A stretch of DNA of 64,000 bases from Silene conica (Eukaryota > Streptophyta > Magnoliopsida > Caryophyllales > Caryophyllaceae). This document shows positions 11,171-23,119 of this stretch, piece by piece. The notes below the pieces were generated by a model, which had not been told where the DNA came from, did not search any database, and saw only the letters and a list, made by a program, of their open reading frames with translations. The stretch spans positions 4,221,001 to 4,285,000 of the forward strand of contig CM055318.2 in assembly GCA_029255685.2 (NCBI GenBank). The letters are read 5' to 3'. Both the position numbers and the translations under genes were made by a program. Position 1 is the first letter of the stretch; each line of letters opens with the position of its first letter.

Positions 11171-11393
11171 ACGAGTAAGAACTAACCCAATTTGTAATCC
11201 GACCCTTCAATTCATAACCATTTGTTTTAAACTCTTGATACAGTTTAATTATGTATGTATACGTTTAAACCTACAAAGTTTGTAATAAGATGATTAATGG
11301 TATATAGTATGTTTTGAAATTGTAAGAAATGCAAACAGTGTGGTTATTTACAGCAAATTTGTTTCGTTTCGTTTTGTTTTGTCATATTAGTTG

Positions 11394-11934
11394 TAGGTGT
11401 TCATAATAAACCGAACCGCAATAACCGAACCGAAAAATCGAAAAATCGTACTTTTTAAGGTTTAATTAACCGAACTGTTTTGACAAAGCGGTTCGGTGAA
11501 CTGAACCATTAAATTTATCATGGGTATGGTTCGATTGAGGTTCGCAATTTTAGAAAAGAGGTTAACCACGAACCGAACCGTTCACAAAAAAGTAAGCAAA
11601 AAAATTAAAATATTATATAAAAAATTGTTCTTTTATTTAATTAAAAAGTGTTTCCATATTCAAAAATGGCTAAAATGATTAATATTAAAGTTTCACTTAT
11701 TAACTTTATTATTGAGTATAATTAAATATTAAAAAATTAATTAGACTACTAGATAAAAATTTCGAAAATTAAAGAAAAAGTATATTTAGCATGTTTATAG
11801 GTTAACCGGTAACCGAACCGCAAATAACCGTTAAGAACGGTGCGGTTTAGGTTCGGTGTTTTGCCAAACCGAACCGTGTACGAACCGAATTAAATATGCA
11901 GTTCGGTGAACCAAATCGCGAATGAACACCCCTA
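11394..11934. mobile_element. hAT-like non-autonomous element rich in GGTTCGGT motifs
   Basis: The ends TAGGTGTTCATAA and, reversed, TAGGGGTGTTCATTCG form a terminal inverted repeat. Dense GGTTCGGTT/AACCGAACC arrays lie just inside each end and an AT-rich core sits between. The 7-bp AGTTGTA occurs on both sides (11389-11395 and 11935-11941), partly overlapping the ends, so the exact boundary is uncertain by 1-2 bp. No coding capacity. Confidence 0.65.
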
Positions 11935-12208
11935 AGTTGTATATATCGAGTTGAGATTGTTTTGTCAGTTATACATCCACATCGGATCAAATATCAATTT
12001 GCGATAATTATAGTCTTGTATGAGACCGTTCTGTAAACATAACAAGTCGTCAAAGTATCGAGTCATAAAGTGGGAAAACGAGATTAAGTAAACTGCAAAA
12101 GGTTGACGATAAATGGCAGGGCCAATGCGCGAGCTAGTAGCTACATAGTTTATTAAATTTACGAAGCAAAAATTACAGAGCCTCATGTCGTAAATGATTG
12201 AACAGAGA

Positions 12209-15200
12209 TTAAGGTCTCGCTTTTACGGCTTTAGCAATGCCTCGAATAGTTGAAGGTGTAGTTCTGCAACATCCTCCTATCAGTTTAGCACCTGCATCGC
12301 GCCATTTTAGAGCCATTGACGTGAATGCTTTGTCATCAGAGCATTGCGAAGGCTGCATTGATAAACAACGGTTCAAATATGTTTAACATTACAACCCAAA
12401 AGTGTCGCAAAAGTATATACCCGGAAAAATTTGTTGAAAATCACGCTACTCAAATATATGAAGCGAATGTTCTACCATGTTTATCAGTCGTTCTTGCAGC
12501 CCTACCTATACCGAGTTTCTGCATTAAAATATTAATATATATTTCTTAACCTACTTACTAGACCTAGTTCCTGATTTTGTTATTTTATCAAGCCCTGGTT
12601 AGACCTAGGAATTCCGACAGTATTTTTGGTTAAATTGGAATCACGTATGGGGAACACATGCAAATAGCAGGTTCCTAAACATGTTCCAACAGGTCCATTT
12701 CAGACCATTTGGAACGGAACTAGTTCCTATAATTTATTTACTTTAACAAGGGTTAGGTCTTTAATAAGGACATACCTATAAACGTAGTCTGAAATCCATC
12801 AATGCTAGATTTCATCATCTTGCAAGGCCAAAGAACGCCGACTCTTGTGTTCCACACAGTTATACGAGTAACTAATTAAAAACAGTAAAAATTCCGGGAG
12901 TCATAGTGTTCAGTGACATACCAGCCATCGTTTAGCTCTTCCATCCCAAATCTCCCCGCTATTTGGGTAAACAACTATCATCTTGTTGGTTAGCTGTGAA
13001 TGTACGGGATGAATAAAAAGACGAAGTTAAATTTTAGCAAGAATAATAACTCGACTCCATATTGCTTCGACTGTACATAGAACAAACCGTATTACTGCAT
13101 TACCTTCTTAAATCTGCGGATAAGAGTATCTACGAACTGGGGTGGTGCACAATTGATTCCTACCATGGCTACTTTGTTGCTCTTATTAATTACATTTAGA
13201 CATTCATCAAAGCTTTCCCCTGACGGAGCATTGTCCCCATCTACAGAGCTGAAGCAAATCCACGATGGAATGTCGATGTTTTCTTCATCAAGCAACTCTA
13301 CTATAGCCTGAAATGTTTCATATTTAATTTAGAATTACATTTGCCATGAAAATATCAAATTTCTGCAGGTTTGACAACAGATTTTGATGCCTCAAAATGT
13401 TAACGGAGTATACAACAATGAAGCAAGCATTGTTGTGTGAGACGCTGCAGTAAATGTTGTGTGAGACGGTAAGATCAACTAATCTTTTTTATGGATTCGC
13501 ACTTCAGTTATGGATTGGTCTACCATGTCAACTTTTAAGCGCGACAAATAAGCATTGACACAGTTTAAACAGAATGTACAAACCTGAGTTTCGAGTTTAT
13601 TAGGAATTGTCTCAAATGCTAGTAAATCTGGGCCGGCTCCTGCAAGAACCTGTAATCTTCGCCTATGGAAATCTTTAAGCTTAGCCAAGCTAACATCATT
13701 CCAGTAAATTCCACTGCCAAAAGAAACGGTAGATTAATCTCCCATATTCCTTTTTAACCCGGTTTTTAATCATAAGAAACGGTAACTACGTCTAAACTTA
13801 CCTATATTCCGAGCCATCAGCAAGATAAGCTCCATAGCTTCCAATAGATGCAGCAACCAAGGCCCTCTTATAACTATTTTCTGCAAGTACACTAACGGTA
13901 CTCCAGAACTCATCGCGGGATTGAAGTGCTAATTTAACACTCTTCACAAGTAATGACTCCGCTTCTTCCATTGACATACCCCTCGACAGAAACCCTGGTA
14001 TAGTTGCCTGTATGTGAAAGGCATATCTACATTATCGCCAGCCATTCAGCACACAAGTACATGTCTCCATTTATCAGGAAATCAAATAATGTATCAGTCA
14101 ACGACTCAACGGTATAGTTGCCTGTATGTTAGCTGATATCAACTCATCATCATTATCGTTGCTAAAGCTTAAATTTTTATAGTCAATTTACGATCTTTCT
14201 ATCACCCGAAGTGAAAATCTTACTGTTACACGATACTTGAATGTATGTCTACTACTTCAAATACGATAAACAAAATCCAATCCTCACTGCCTCACTGACG
14301 GGAATTAGGCCCTGTTCTTTCTGGCTTAATTTCAACTCCTTTCGTTAAGTTTTATTTACGTTCAATTAATTATGTTCAATTAATCTATTCACAAAATTAA
14401 CTTTTAATTCAACTAAATTCATTTCACAACTAAATTCATTTCACCCCAGTTTCACTCAATTTAATTCAATTAAGCTTTACTCCAATTAATTCAATTCAGT
14501 TCGTTTCAGCCGAAAAGAACAGGGCCTTAGACTTCTTTTGGGAAGATAGGTCTGCAGTTATGGCTCATTTAACTCGAAACCCCACAGACCCTACCAATCA
14601 CCCGCAACACTGTTGTCGAAAACATATCCCTCCTGGCATTGCAAGTCCAATCAAAGAACAGACCCCATAACCCGTAACTCCTAGCCATATTTCACTATCA
14701 TCATAAGTTCAGACTCAAGAAGACTTCACAGCCAATCTCTAACAATATATCCACTTTACTTCCCGTGAAATATCCGTTTATGTTACTTTGACACTTCACT
14801 TCGACAACATGTCAGCCAATGTCTATTGACAACCGGCGAGGTAGTTCACATAACTACATCCATTTATATATATACGAGTATTATACTTTGACACTTCACT
14901 TTGACTGCATGTCACTCAACGACCCTATACTTATTCGCTCCAACCACACGACATTCTTAACACAAATTCTCATTGAAGACGGACAATTCCATCTCTTACA
15001 AAAGACAGGCCAAATGTCACCATGAAAAAAGCAATCTGTCAACTTAGAAAATTATACTGGTTGCATTTGGCGTTAAAATGGTAACATTTGACCCGTATTT
15101 TTGAAGAGACGCATTGTGACTGTCTTCAGCGAGACTTATTGCATTCTTAAGGCTGATTTACTGTCAGTTGTCACCAAGACTTTAAGCAAGAAATCTAATC

Positions 15201-15893
15201 TAATTTTCTGACCAAATATTTTATTTAAATTTATTCTGCTAGGAGAATGAGGTTGTTGAAATGTTCAGCATTTTCCTTACCAACCTTAAAACCACCAACG
15301 TGTTGCAGAATGTTAAAAAGAAAACAAATAATCATTTTGTTGCATATAATACTCCACTTGGCCTCGTCATTTGCTTACCTTTGATTAAAATACAAATCGC
15401 GTAAACTAAAAGGTTAACAAATGAATGAGACGGAAAATAAACCTGATAAGATGAAGTAACCAAAATGTCTGCACCAGCCTCCATATATTCCAAATGAACC
15501 TGCAATTGAAAACAAACACATTTCAGCAACAATGTATTACATCAACAAAAGTAGTGAAATTAACATCAACCCATTTGATTAAAATTTAAAAAGTTAGTCT
15601 CTTTTAAGACGGGTTTTCACAATATGAAATTAAAACCCGTTTTACAATATACTTGTGTAAGCCCGTCTTACGAGTTACGAGTATTAGAATTAGATAAAAA
15701 AAAAAACAAAATCAAAAGGTACCCTTTGAATAAGATGAGGATCTTGAATCAAACAAAGAGCACTCCAAAGAGGGTCATTAATTTTGGCACCATGTTTTTC
15801 AAGTTGAGTTGCGAAACCACCATCAATGATTGCACATCCTCCTGCATTTTCAATCGTTTTTTCTAACAATTCCCTTCCTTTTTCAATACCCAT
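12209..15893 (-). CDS. HMT: Homocysteine S-methyltransferase, HMT1-like
   Basis: Cytosolic-type enzyme (no transit peptide seen) that moves a methyl group from S-methylmethionine to homocysteine, giving two methionines in the S-methylmethionine cycle. Seven exons on the minus strand: 15893-15723, 15499-15443, 14007-13802, 13713-13584, 13307-13104, 12993-12922 and 12352-12209. They join in frame to 327 residues, the usual length. Start context ATGGGTATTGAAAAAGG. Visible family motifs: GGCAIIDGGFATQLE near residue 18, INDPLWSA, YMEAGADILVTSSYQ, LVAASIGSYGAYLADGSEY, AFETIPNKLE, VGINCAPPQF and the C-terminal IGGCCRTTP. The cysteine of NCAPP and the two of GGCC are the known zinc ligands, and all are present. 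Intron 2 carries a small MITE. The gene looks intact. Confidence 0.93.
14308..14526. mobile_element. Tourist-like MITE in HMT intron 2
   Basis: The ends GGCCCTGTTCTTTCTGGCT and, reversed, GGCCCTGTTCTTTTCGGCT are flanked by TTA at 14305-14307 and 14527-14529, the PIF/Harbinger-type 3-bp target. The inside is rich in CAATTAATTCAATT-like repeats. Non-coding, 219 bp. Confidence 0.7.
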
Positions 15894-16049
15894 TTTCCTA
15901 TCTGTTTTTTATTGAAATTGGGTTTATGAGAATTTGTTGATTGGATTAATGTGAAATGAAGAAGATGGTGTGAGATTTAATGTGGTGAGTGTTTGGGTTT
16001 TGGTGGACAGAATGAATGAATGAATGTTGAGAGTTTTGTGTTGTGTGAA

Positions 16050-16059
16050 ATATATAGCA
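16050..16059 (-). promoter_or_regulatory. Probable TATA box of HMT
   Basis: On the minus strand GCTATATATTTC lies about 160 bp before the HMT start codon, with no better candidate closer. Position and sequence fit a plant core promoter. Confidence 0.4.
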
Positions 16060-16436
16060 CAAATTCGTAACTCTCCGGGGAGAACACATACGTCACAAAC
16101 TTATAACGAATTAAGTACTTTATTAACTATTTGGATAGTAAAAATAAGTTATTTGGATTTCTTAGGGTTTGTGTTATTTGTTCACATGGCAAAAAATTTC
16201 AACTAAAAATTTACGATAAATATATCCGTCACAAAGAACACTCACGGTTTGTCTATTTATTATAGTCATGTTTGTTGTTTATGACTTTGGTGTTTGTGTC
16301 TCCTAATTTGGTCAGTCTTATGAGACAAGTTCATCAACTACTTGGATTTTTTAGTGCAAATTCAACCCAATTCAATAGTTTGTGAGACATAAGTGGGTGG
16401 GTAAAAAAGTCTTTTTGGGTAAAATGGCATGTAGCT

Positions 16437-17555
16437 GTCTTCGGGCTGGGCTGACCATGGGGTGGGTCGGGTTTATTTGGCTAGACCCTGACCAGGTTAG
16501 GGGAGGAGCGGGTTTGATCATGTCGAGCTAGGAGAATATTTGACCAGAATCAGGTTTGAGGGCGAGTCTATATAATATATATATTTTTTAAATCGAATTT
16601 TCTAACATGTGTCATAAGAGCAGATGATAAGAAGCCGAGTAAGGAAATATTGTTGAGAATATATGATGATCAATTAGAAGCTAACTCATATTTAACATAT
16701 TAAGTGAAATAATCTTGAAAATCTTTTCTTACTTAACTTCTTATCATGTGTATTAAGAGCCTACTAGTTTTAATCTCGTGCAAATAATGCACGGGTGACT
16801 TTTAAATCCGTGCAAAAAAATATTGGTGATTATATTACCTTTCTATAAAAATATTATTGATTACGAATTTTCCAGTAATTATTGTTGTTTTTGAGTAATT
16901 TTTTTATTTGGGAGAAATATGTTTAAAACGATTTCGGCATTTGAGATTTTTTAAAAGATGATTTGAATAAAATAAAATAACTTGATAATAATTGACTCAA
17001 AAATAACTCAAACCTGAAATAACCCGGTTCGATCAAATAATGTACTCCGTAATATTTTGTAATATACAGGTTGTAATTTTTTTATATTATATTGGTAATA
17101 CCATAGAAAACGTTTTAACTTTTTCAGTGATTTTTTTTATTATAGTCAATAGGTATTTGTAATTATTTAATTTATAATTTTTGAAAGTTTATATTGTATT
17201 GTATTAATAATAACAAATGTAAATGTATGATGTCGTATAGTTTGTGTTATTAAATTTGGAATCATAATTTAAGTAGTTACAAAACATTATAAAAAAATAA
17301 AAAATAAAATAAAATGGGTGATGGAACATGGGGGGACCTACAAAAAAAAAGGTTATTTTTTCAACTTTAAATCAACAACCAATAAGAAACCTTTATTTTC
17401 TACTCCTTTTATAGTAAAGGGATGTTAGAATAACCCTTTTTAAATATAAGTAGGAGGGTCGAGTTTGAGTATCCAGCCCCGGGCCAGGTCAAGAAGGGGA
17501 GGCAAACTGGGTCGGTCGGGTTAACCCGTGCTGATAGTCAACTCTACATGGGAGG
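16437..17555. repeat. Decayed GGGTCGGG-rich repeat split by a Helitron
   Basis: Sequence at 16437-16600 (GGGCTGGGC, GGGTCGGGTT, GCTAGACCC) and at 17445-17555 (CCAGCCCCGGGCC, GGGTCGGTCGGGTT) looks like the two arms of one element. The 659-bp Helitron at 16764-17422 lies between them. Outer ends TAGCTGTC and, reversed, TAGAGTTGAC are only loosely related. A similar repeat occurs at 25295-25575. Confidence 0.4.
16764..17422 (-). mobile_element. Non-autonomous Helitron with both ends
   Basis: On the minus strand the element starts TCCCTTTACTATAAAAGG at 17422 and ends CTAG at 16764. The hairpin CGTGCATTATTTGCACG lies about ten bases before the end (16777-16793). It is preceded by A and followed by T, the Helitron insertion rule. 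No coding capacity, 659 bp. Confidence 0.75.
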
Positions 17556-18158
17556 CACATTAGCAAGAGTATTATATTGATGGGTTTTGCATTTAGGCGG
17601 AATGTTATCTATGGTGATTTTACCAATTAAATTAGGAATATATAAGCTAGGAGTTTTATATTGATCATAAAATTTTTACGGTACTTTTCAAGCTAGAAAT
17701 TTTGCATGAAATACGTAATATTTTTCACAAATTAGGTATTGCCGAAACTCAAAATTATATTTTCGGAGTAACTGGGGATATAAAATCAAATTGCAAAAGG
17801 AAATGAGATCAATTTGATCTTAAAACTTATTGTCAACTAATTTTCTTATCAACCGCTAGACTAAAACATCTTAAATGAATGCGGAATATAAATTGTGGGT
17901 ATTAGTTACAGGATTCGACATTGAAAGAGTGTTCATGTAGAAGTTGGTGTGATTAAGAGCTAAGATTTGAAAATATGTGTCTTTCCACAACTGAACATGG
18001 AAGGATTATTCCATATTATCTTGAAAGAGGTGCGTATAAATAGGAGTATAATAAAGGAGATAATATTCCTTTTTATGATTGAATAAACATATAATTGATG
18101 AGTAGGTGTCCTGAGATAAGATTTTTTTAATTTAATTTATTGAGATGAAAAAATGGTA

Positions 18159-18470
18159 TCATTATTACTATAAAAGAAGGATGTAATTCCGCTGACGTGG
18201 CGCAATCAGATTTCAGCGTTTAGTGTTTTAAGCTCTCACATTCACCCTCAGAAATTTCAGTTTTGTAGACCAATCAGAATTACTCAGTTATGCCACATCA
18301 TAATAATTTAATAATTTAATAATAATTTAATATTAAAATATTCATATTCTTTAATATTCTATTATATATTATATTATATATATGCCATAAAAAACGTCAA
18401 ACTAAAATCATGCACGGATATTCTACACGGATATTTTAGGAATTAATATAATAAATATATAATATATATA
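18159..18470 (+). mobile_element. Helitron 5' end fragment
   Basis: TCATTATTACTATAAAAGAA after an A resembles other Helitron 5' ends, and GCTGACGTGGC follows as is common near such ends. No 3' terminus of its own is seen before the next Helitron starts at 18471. It is either truncated or interrupted by that element. Confidence 0.4.
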
Positions 18471-19171
18471 TCTATCTATCTATCTATATTATTAAAGCAA
18501 GCTTTTTTCGAGCGATTTTATTGGCTGTTTTTTTCCCAGGAGATTTCATTGGCCGAGCGATATCATTGGAAGGAATCCGTATCGTATGGACTCTAAGAAG
18601 TATAGTTAGAGTACAATACATAAATAAATGTCGATAAAATTATTTAATTCAATTAAATAACATATAATAATAGTAATGTATTTAAAGTATACCATCGTTA
18701 AGGAGATAAAATTGGTTTGACGTACAACACTACTAGAATTCCAACATTAATACAATCTTATTTGCGTTAAAAAAATTTGTTTGTGGTTTGGAAGACTTCA
18801 AACTCAATCAATAAACCAATAACACAATTCTACCACATAAGACCTACTACTATTTATGTGTGTATATATATGCTTCCAAAAAATTAGCTAGGCCAATTCA
18901 TGCCGCGTTTTTTTTCTAATTTCTTGAGCTTTTTCATTCTTGCATTTGCATATAGAGATTGCTAATGCGATTATAATGTAGAGACTAATAATGCCTATCA
19001 ATTTGACTCTTCGGTTTTTTTCAGTATATTATAATGTGATTTAAAATGATCGGTCAACTATCTGCTTTTCGTCTCTCCATTGTTTAATTAAGATCAATTA
19101 TTCTACCTATCACGTACTACACTCTTTTTGAAGTTCGCTTCGTCATAAAAAAAATCCTACAATAATCTATA

Positions 19172-19484
19172 CTCCCTCCTATTCTAACTATTCTTCCCTA
19201 TTTCCTAAAACGGATTATTCAGCTTTTCTCCCCCTTTCTTATTTTGGAAACTTTTACTCTTATTTTATTCATTTCTCTCTCCTATTATCAAACCCCACCC
19301 AACACTTTTACTCATATTTTATTCCTTTTTTAATCTTTGTGGCCCACAATTTCTTATTTAATTCCTAATTATTCATTCCTCTCTCCTATCACCCAACCCC
19401 ACCCAATTTTTTACACTTATTTTACTCCTTACCTTAATATTTGTGTCACCCTCAAAGGGGAACAAAACTTAGAATAGGAGGGAG
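19172..19484. mobile_element. Stowaway MITE nested in the Helitron
   Basis: The ends CTCCCTCCTATTCTAA and, reversed, CTCCCTCCTATTCTAAG are flanked by TA at 19170-19171 and 19485-19486. It is 313 bp and non-coding, with two internal blocks rich in CTCTCCTATCA and CCCAACCCCACCCAA. Confidence 0.75.
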
Positions 19485-20686
19485 TATATAATATTAAAAG
19501 GTAAGACAAAGCACCACATTTCACTATTTCACTTTAGAGAAATTCTAGCAAGCCACTTCATCAATATTTAAAAAAGAAAAAATAATAAAAACTAATGAAT
19601 TTAGAAGCATTAAATGCATACCAAGTTTTTTAAATATTATTTCCTTTACTTAATTTTTTTTTGGTAACGATTTCCTTTACTTAATGAAGTGACCTTTTAA
19701 CTTTATTTTCATTTACTATATATACTCAGTTTGTATATTCCATATTTTTTTTTATCTTCGTTCTATTCATAAAATTTTGAAAGAATTATTAATTGCAAAA
19801 AATTTCATATGTAACTATTACAACAACTCTAATTTCAATTTTATTCAAAAAATTAGTACAGTATACATAGAAAAGTAAAGTAGTTATTTTGTTTTTTATG
19901 TTTATTATGTTTTGAATTAATTAGAATCTTATTATTTATTATTTTTTGTGTTTGTTTTAGTATTGTAGTAGAATGAATTTTCATCTTTAGTAAAAAAAAT
20001 TGGTGGGTGAGGTATACCTAAAGAACTAAATTAATTATTCGCTTCTTATTTTTATTATGTTTTGAATCAATTATAATCTTATTAGTTTTTTTGTGTGTTT
20101 ATATTAATATTGCAGAAGGTTAAATTTTCAACTTTAGCCAAAAACATTCTAGCTAAAGTATACGCGGAGAACTAAGTTAATTATTCTCTTTTTATTTTTA
20201 TTATGTTTTAAATCAATTAGAATCTTATTAGTTATTATTTTTGTGTTTACATTAATATTATAGGGGATGTCATACTCACGTATAAATAACAATGTACGAG
20301 ATTGAAAATAATAGCTATGGATCTTCTTCACAGATGTTTTCTTGATTTGGATGACTCTTTTATTTTTGCCGATTTTTTTTTCTTTCTGCGATGGTGTATT
20401 TGAAACATCGAAAGCTAACAAAAATCTTTAATAAGTTATTGACATGTAACATTATTGTCTTTCACTTTTTCCTACACGTTGATCTCCTTTGTAACACTTA
20501 TATATGTTCTATTTTTATATTTGTCAAACATGTTAGAAATCAAATTGCTTAGTCAAAATGTTAAAGTACGATGCACATATGTCAATTTTATTATATCATA
20601 GTGTTATAAATATATTCATAATAAAAATATGCACGAATAGTAATTTGATGCCTTATTGAAAGACATTAACTAACTGTGTACCAAAA

Positions 20687-21782
20687 GTGAAAACTGCTCA
20701 GAAACCCAATTACTCCTTAGTCCGTCCTATTCAAGCCCAAACTATCAACTTTGAGAATTCATTACTCCTATTATATACTATTGTAGATAGCACTTATCCA
20801 TCTTTAAAAGATCACTTAGGTGACCATCTGTATTTCACTGAAAGAGTTGTACTAGCACCTACTCACGATGTGGTCGAGGAGGTAAACGACTATGTCTTGG
20901 ATCAAATTCAAAAGGAAGAAAAAATTTACTTAAGCTCTGATGAAATAAGCAAGGAAGAGACTAATTGCGGGGTTAGAGAACTTTACTCTACAGAGTTTCT
21001 TAACTCAATCAGATATTCCGGTTTACCTAATCAGAACTTAAGACTGAAAGTTGGAGCTATAGTGATGCTTTTAAGAAACATTGACCAAGCAAATGGTTTG
21101 TGCAATGGCACCCGAATGGAGGTAAAGCAACTAGGAAATCGCGTTATTAGTGCAACAGTTATTTCTGGCAGTCATATCGGAAGCAATGTCTATATTCCCC
21201 GCATCACCTTGACTCCTTCCGATCAAACCAGGTTCCCAATTAAGTTTGAAAGAAGACAATTTCCAAAAGGAAGAAAAAATTTACTTAAGCTCTGATGAAA
21301 TAAGCAAGGAAGAGACTAATTGCGGGGTCAGAGAACTTTACTCTACAGAGTTTCTTAACTCAATCAGATGTTCCGGTTTACCTAATCACAACTTAAGACT
21401 GAAAGTTGGAGCTATAGTGATGCTTTTAAGAAACATTGACCAAGCAAATGGTTTGTGCAATGGCACCCGAATGGAGGTAAAGCAACTAGGAAATCGCGTT
21501 ATTAGTGCAACAGTTATTTCTGGCAGTCATATCGGAAGCAATGTCTATATTCCCTGCATCACCTTGACTCCTTCCGATCAAACCAGGTTCCCAATTAAGT
21601 TTGAAAGAAGACAGTTTCCTTTAGCAGTTTGTTTCGCCATGACTATCAACAAAAGTCAAGGTCAATCTCTATCCCGTGTTGGACTTTATCTTCCAAGACC
21701 AGTCTTTACCCATGGCCAACTGTACGTTGCTATATCCAGGGTCACGAGTAAGAAAGGTCTAAAAGTGCTACTTCTTGATTAA
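20687..21782 (+). pseudogene. C-terminal remnant of a Helitron Pif1-like helicase
   Basis: Two overlapping frames (20687-21295 and 21246-21782) encode the end of the superfamily 1 helicase that is the C-terminal half of RepHel. Visible motifs are [45 protein letters not shown] and the final [10 protein letters not shown] and [10 protein letters not shown], with the last two corresponding to helicase motifs V-VI. A 355-bp tandem duplication (20909-21263 and 21264-21618) repeats the middle. Since 355 is not a multiple of three, the second copy lies in another frame, which breaks the gene. The two copies differ at only a few bases, so the duplication is recent. The Rep domain and helicase motifs I-IV are absent. 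Confidence 0.85.
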
Positions 21783-22276
21783 GAAGGAGGAATGACTAAT
21801 ACAACAACAAATGTTGTTTACAAGGAGGTTTTCTAGAAACTGTAATTTTCGTGTTGGGTTATCGAATTTTAATACACCCATTTAATTTATATTTGTACCT
21901 GATTAGTTATTTTGTTCATCGTATTTGTCCGTCAAATTATGTTCCGTAAGTAATTCATCAAAAGACAGTAACTATCCAAACTACTCATTATTAGTTATTT
22001 AATCTTTTTTTAGTCGTCTATCGTTTTTTCTTATATACCTTATTCATTAATGTTATCATAAGTAATCCAAATATTATCATCATTACTAATACCTATTCGA
22101 AAATTAGTGCATCAGGAAATTCACCTTTTCACCGAATATATCTTATATTCAAACATCCCGTTAAAAAATAATTCGTTCGAATAAAGAGAATTGCTATATA
22201 TTGAAATAAATATACCGACGTCGTCTTTAAAAATAAGTGTACACAAGCCCGTGATTTTTCACGGGTGTAACACTAG

Positions 22277-23119
22277 TAAAAAACTAAAATGAGTACAAAT
22301 AGTATCAAATGAGATATTAATAAAAATGGTTATATATATAATAAAATAAGTATAATAATTACGAAAATATATACCAAATAAAAGAGATATTTTAAACCAT
22401 AATTAATAACAAAAGGGTACGAAAAACTATATAAATTGATAAAAATAATGTCTCGATAACTTAATACTTCGTACTAATATAGTATGGTCAAAGGTATTTC
22501 ACCTATTTCATTTACAATCTTATTATCGACAATTTTTCTTATTCTATTTTGCTCATTAATTTACCTTTTACATGTCGTGAAAAATATTTTAAATAAAGAT
22601 AAACAAATGGTTAGAATAGAATGTATGGAGTAATAAACTAAAAAAATAATAAATTTCACCCCGTATGAAAGATTAAAGGTTGTAATTTAAATAGCTTTTT
22701 CAGTTTATTACTTTCATTATTGCTTTGGATTGCACGACTAATAAGAGTTGCAAGAAAATAAATAAGTAAATCAAAGCACACGGAGCACATATGTTGATCA
22801 CGTTTACAAGTATTCGACACGGGTGCTTGTTTAAGCGTCGAACTCGTTTATTTTATGAAAAATACGCATATTTTGGCCTAAAATGAAGTGTTGACGTGTC
22901 ATACCCTTATCTGAATGTCAAATTTCAATCAAGGGTACGTGAAAAATTCAAAATAGTCTGAGTAACATAGCCGAGCATACACTTACCAACACACAAATTA
23001 CATTAATTTTTTTAAAAAAATCATTATTTACATATATCAACATAAGAGACTCGACCCGACCCAACTCGGCCCGACTCGACCCAAACCCGACCCAACTCGA
23101 CTTATTGCTAGTCCAACAT
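22277..23119. other. AT-rich spacer downstream of the synthase gene
   Basis: No gene seen. A CCCGACCC/CTCGACCC-rich low-complexity run lies at 23046-23100, close to the synthase stop codon. The rest is plain AT-rich DNA. Confidence 0.5.

Larger units (their letters stand above)
18471..22276 (+). mobile_element. Helitron with helicase remnant, 3.8 kb
   Basis: The 5' end is TCTATCTATCTATCTATATT after an A. The 3' end is the hairpin CCCGTGATTTTTCACGGG (22248-22265) followed by TGTAACACTAG and then T, so it obeys the A-T insertion rule. The helicase remnant at 20687-21782 has the same orientation. A Stowaway MITE is nested at 19172-19484. The Rep domain and most of the helicase are missing, so it cannot move by itself. 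The same 3' terminus, on the other strand, starts at 63868. Confidence 0.8.
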
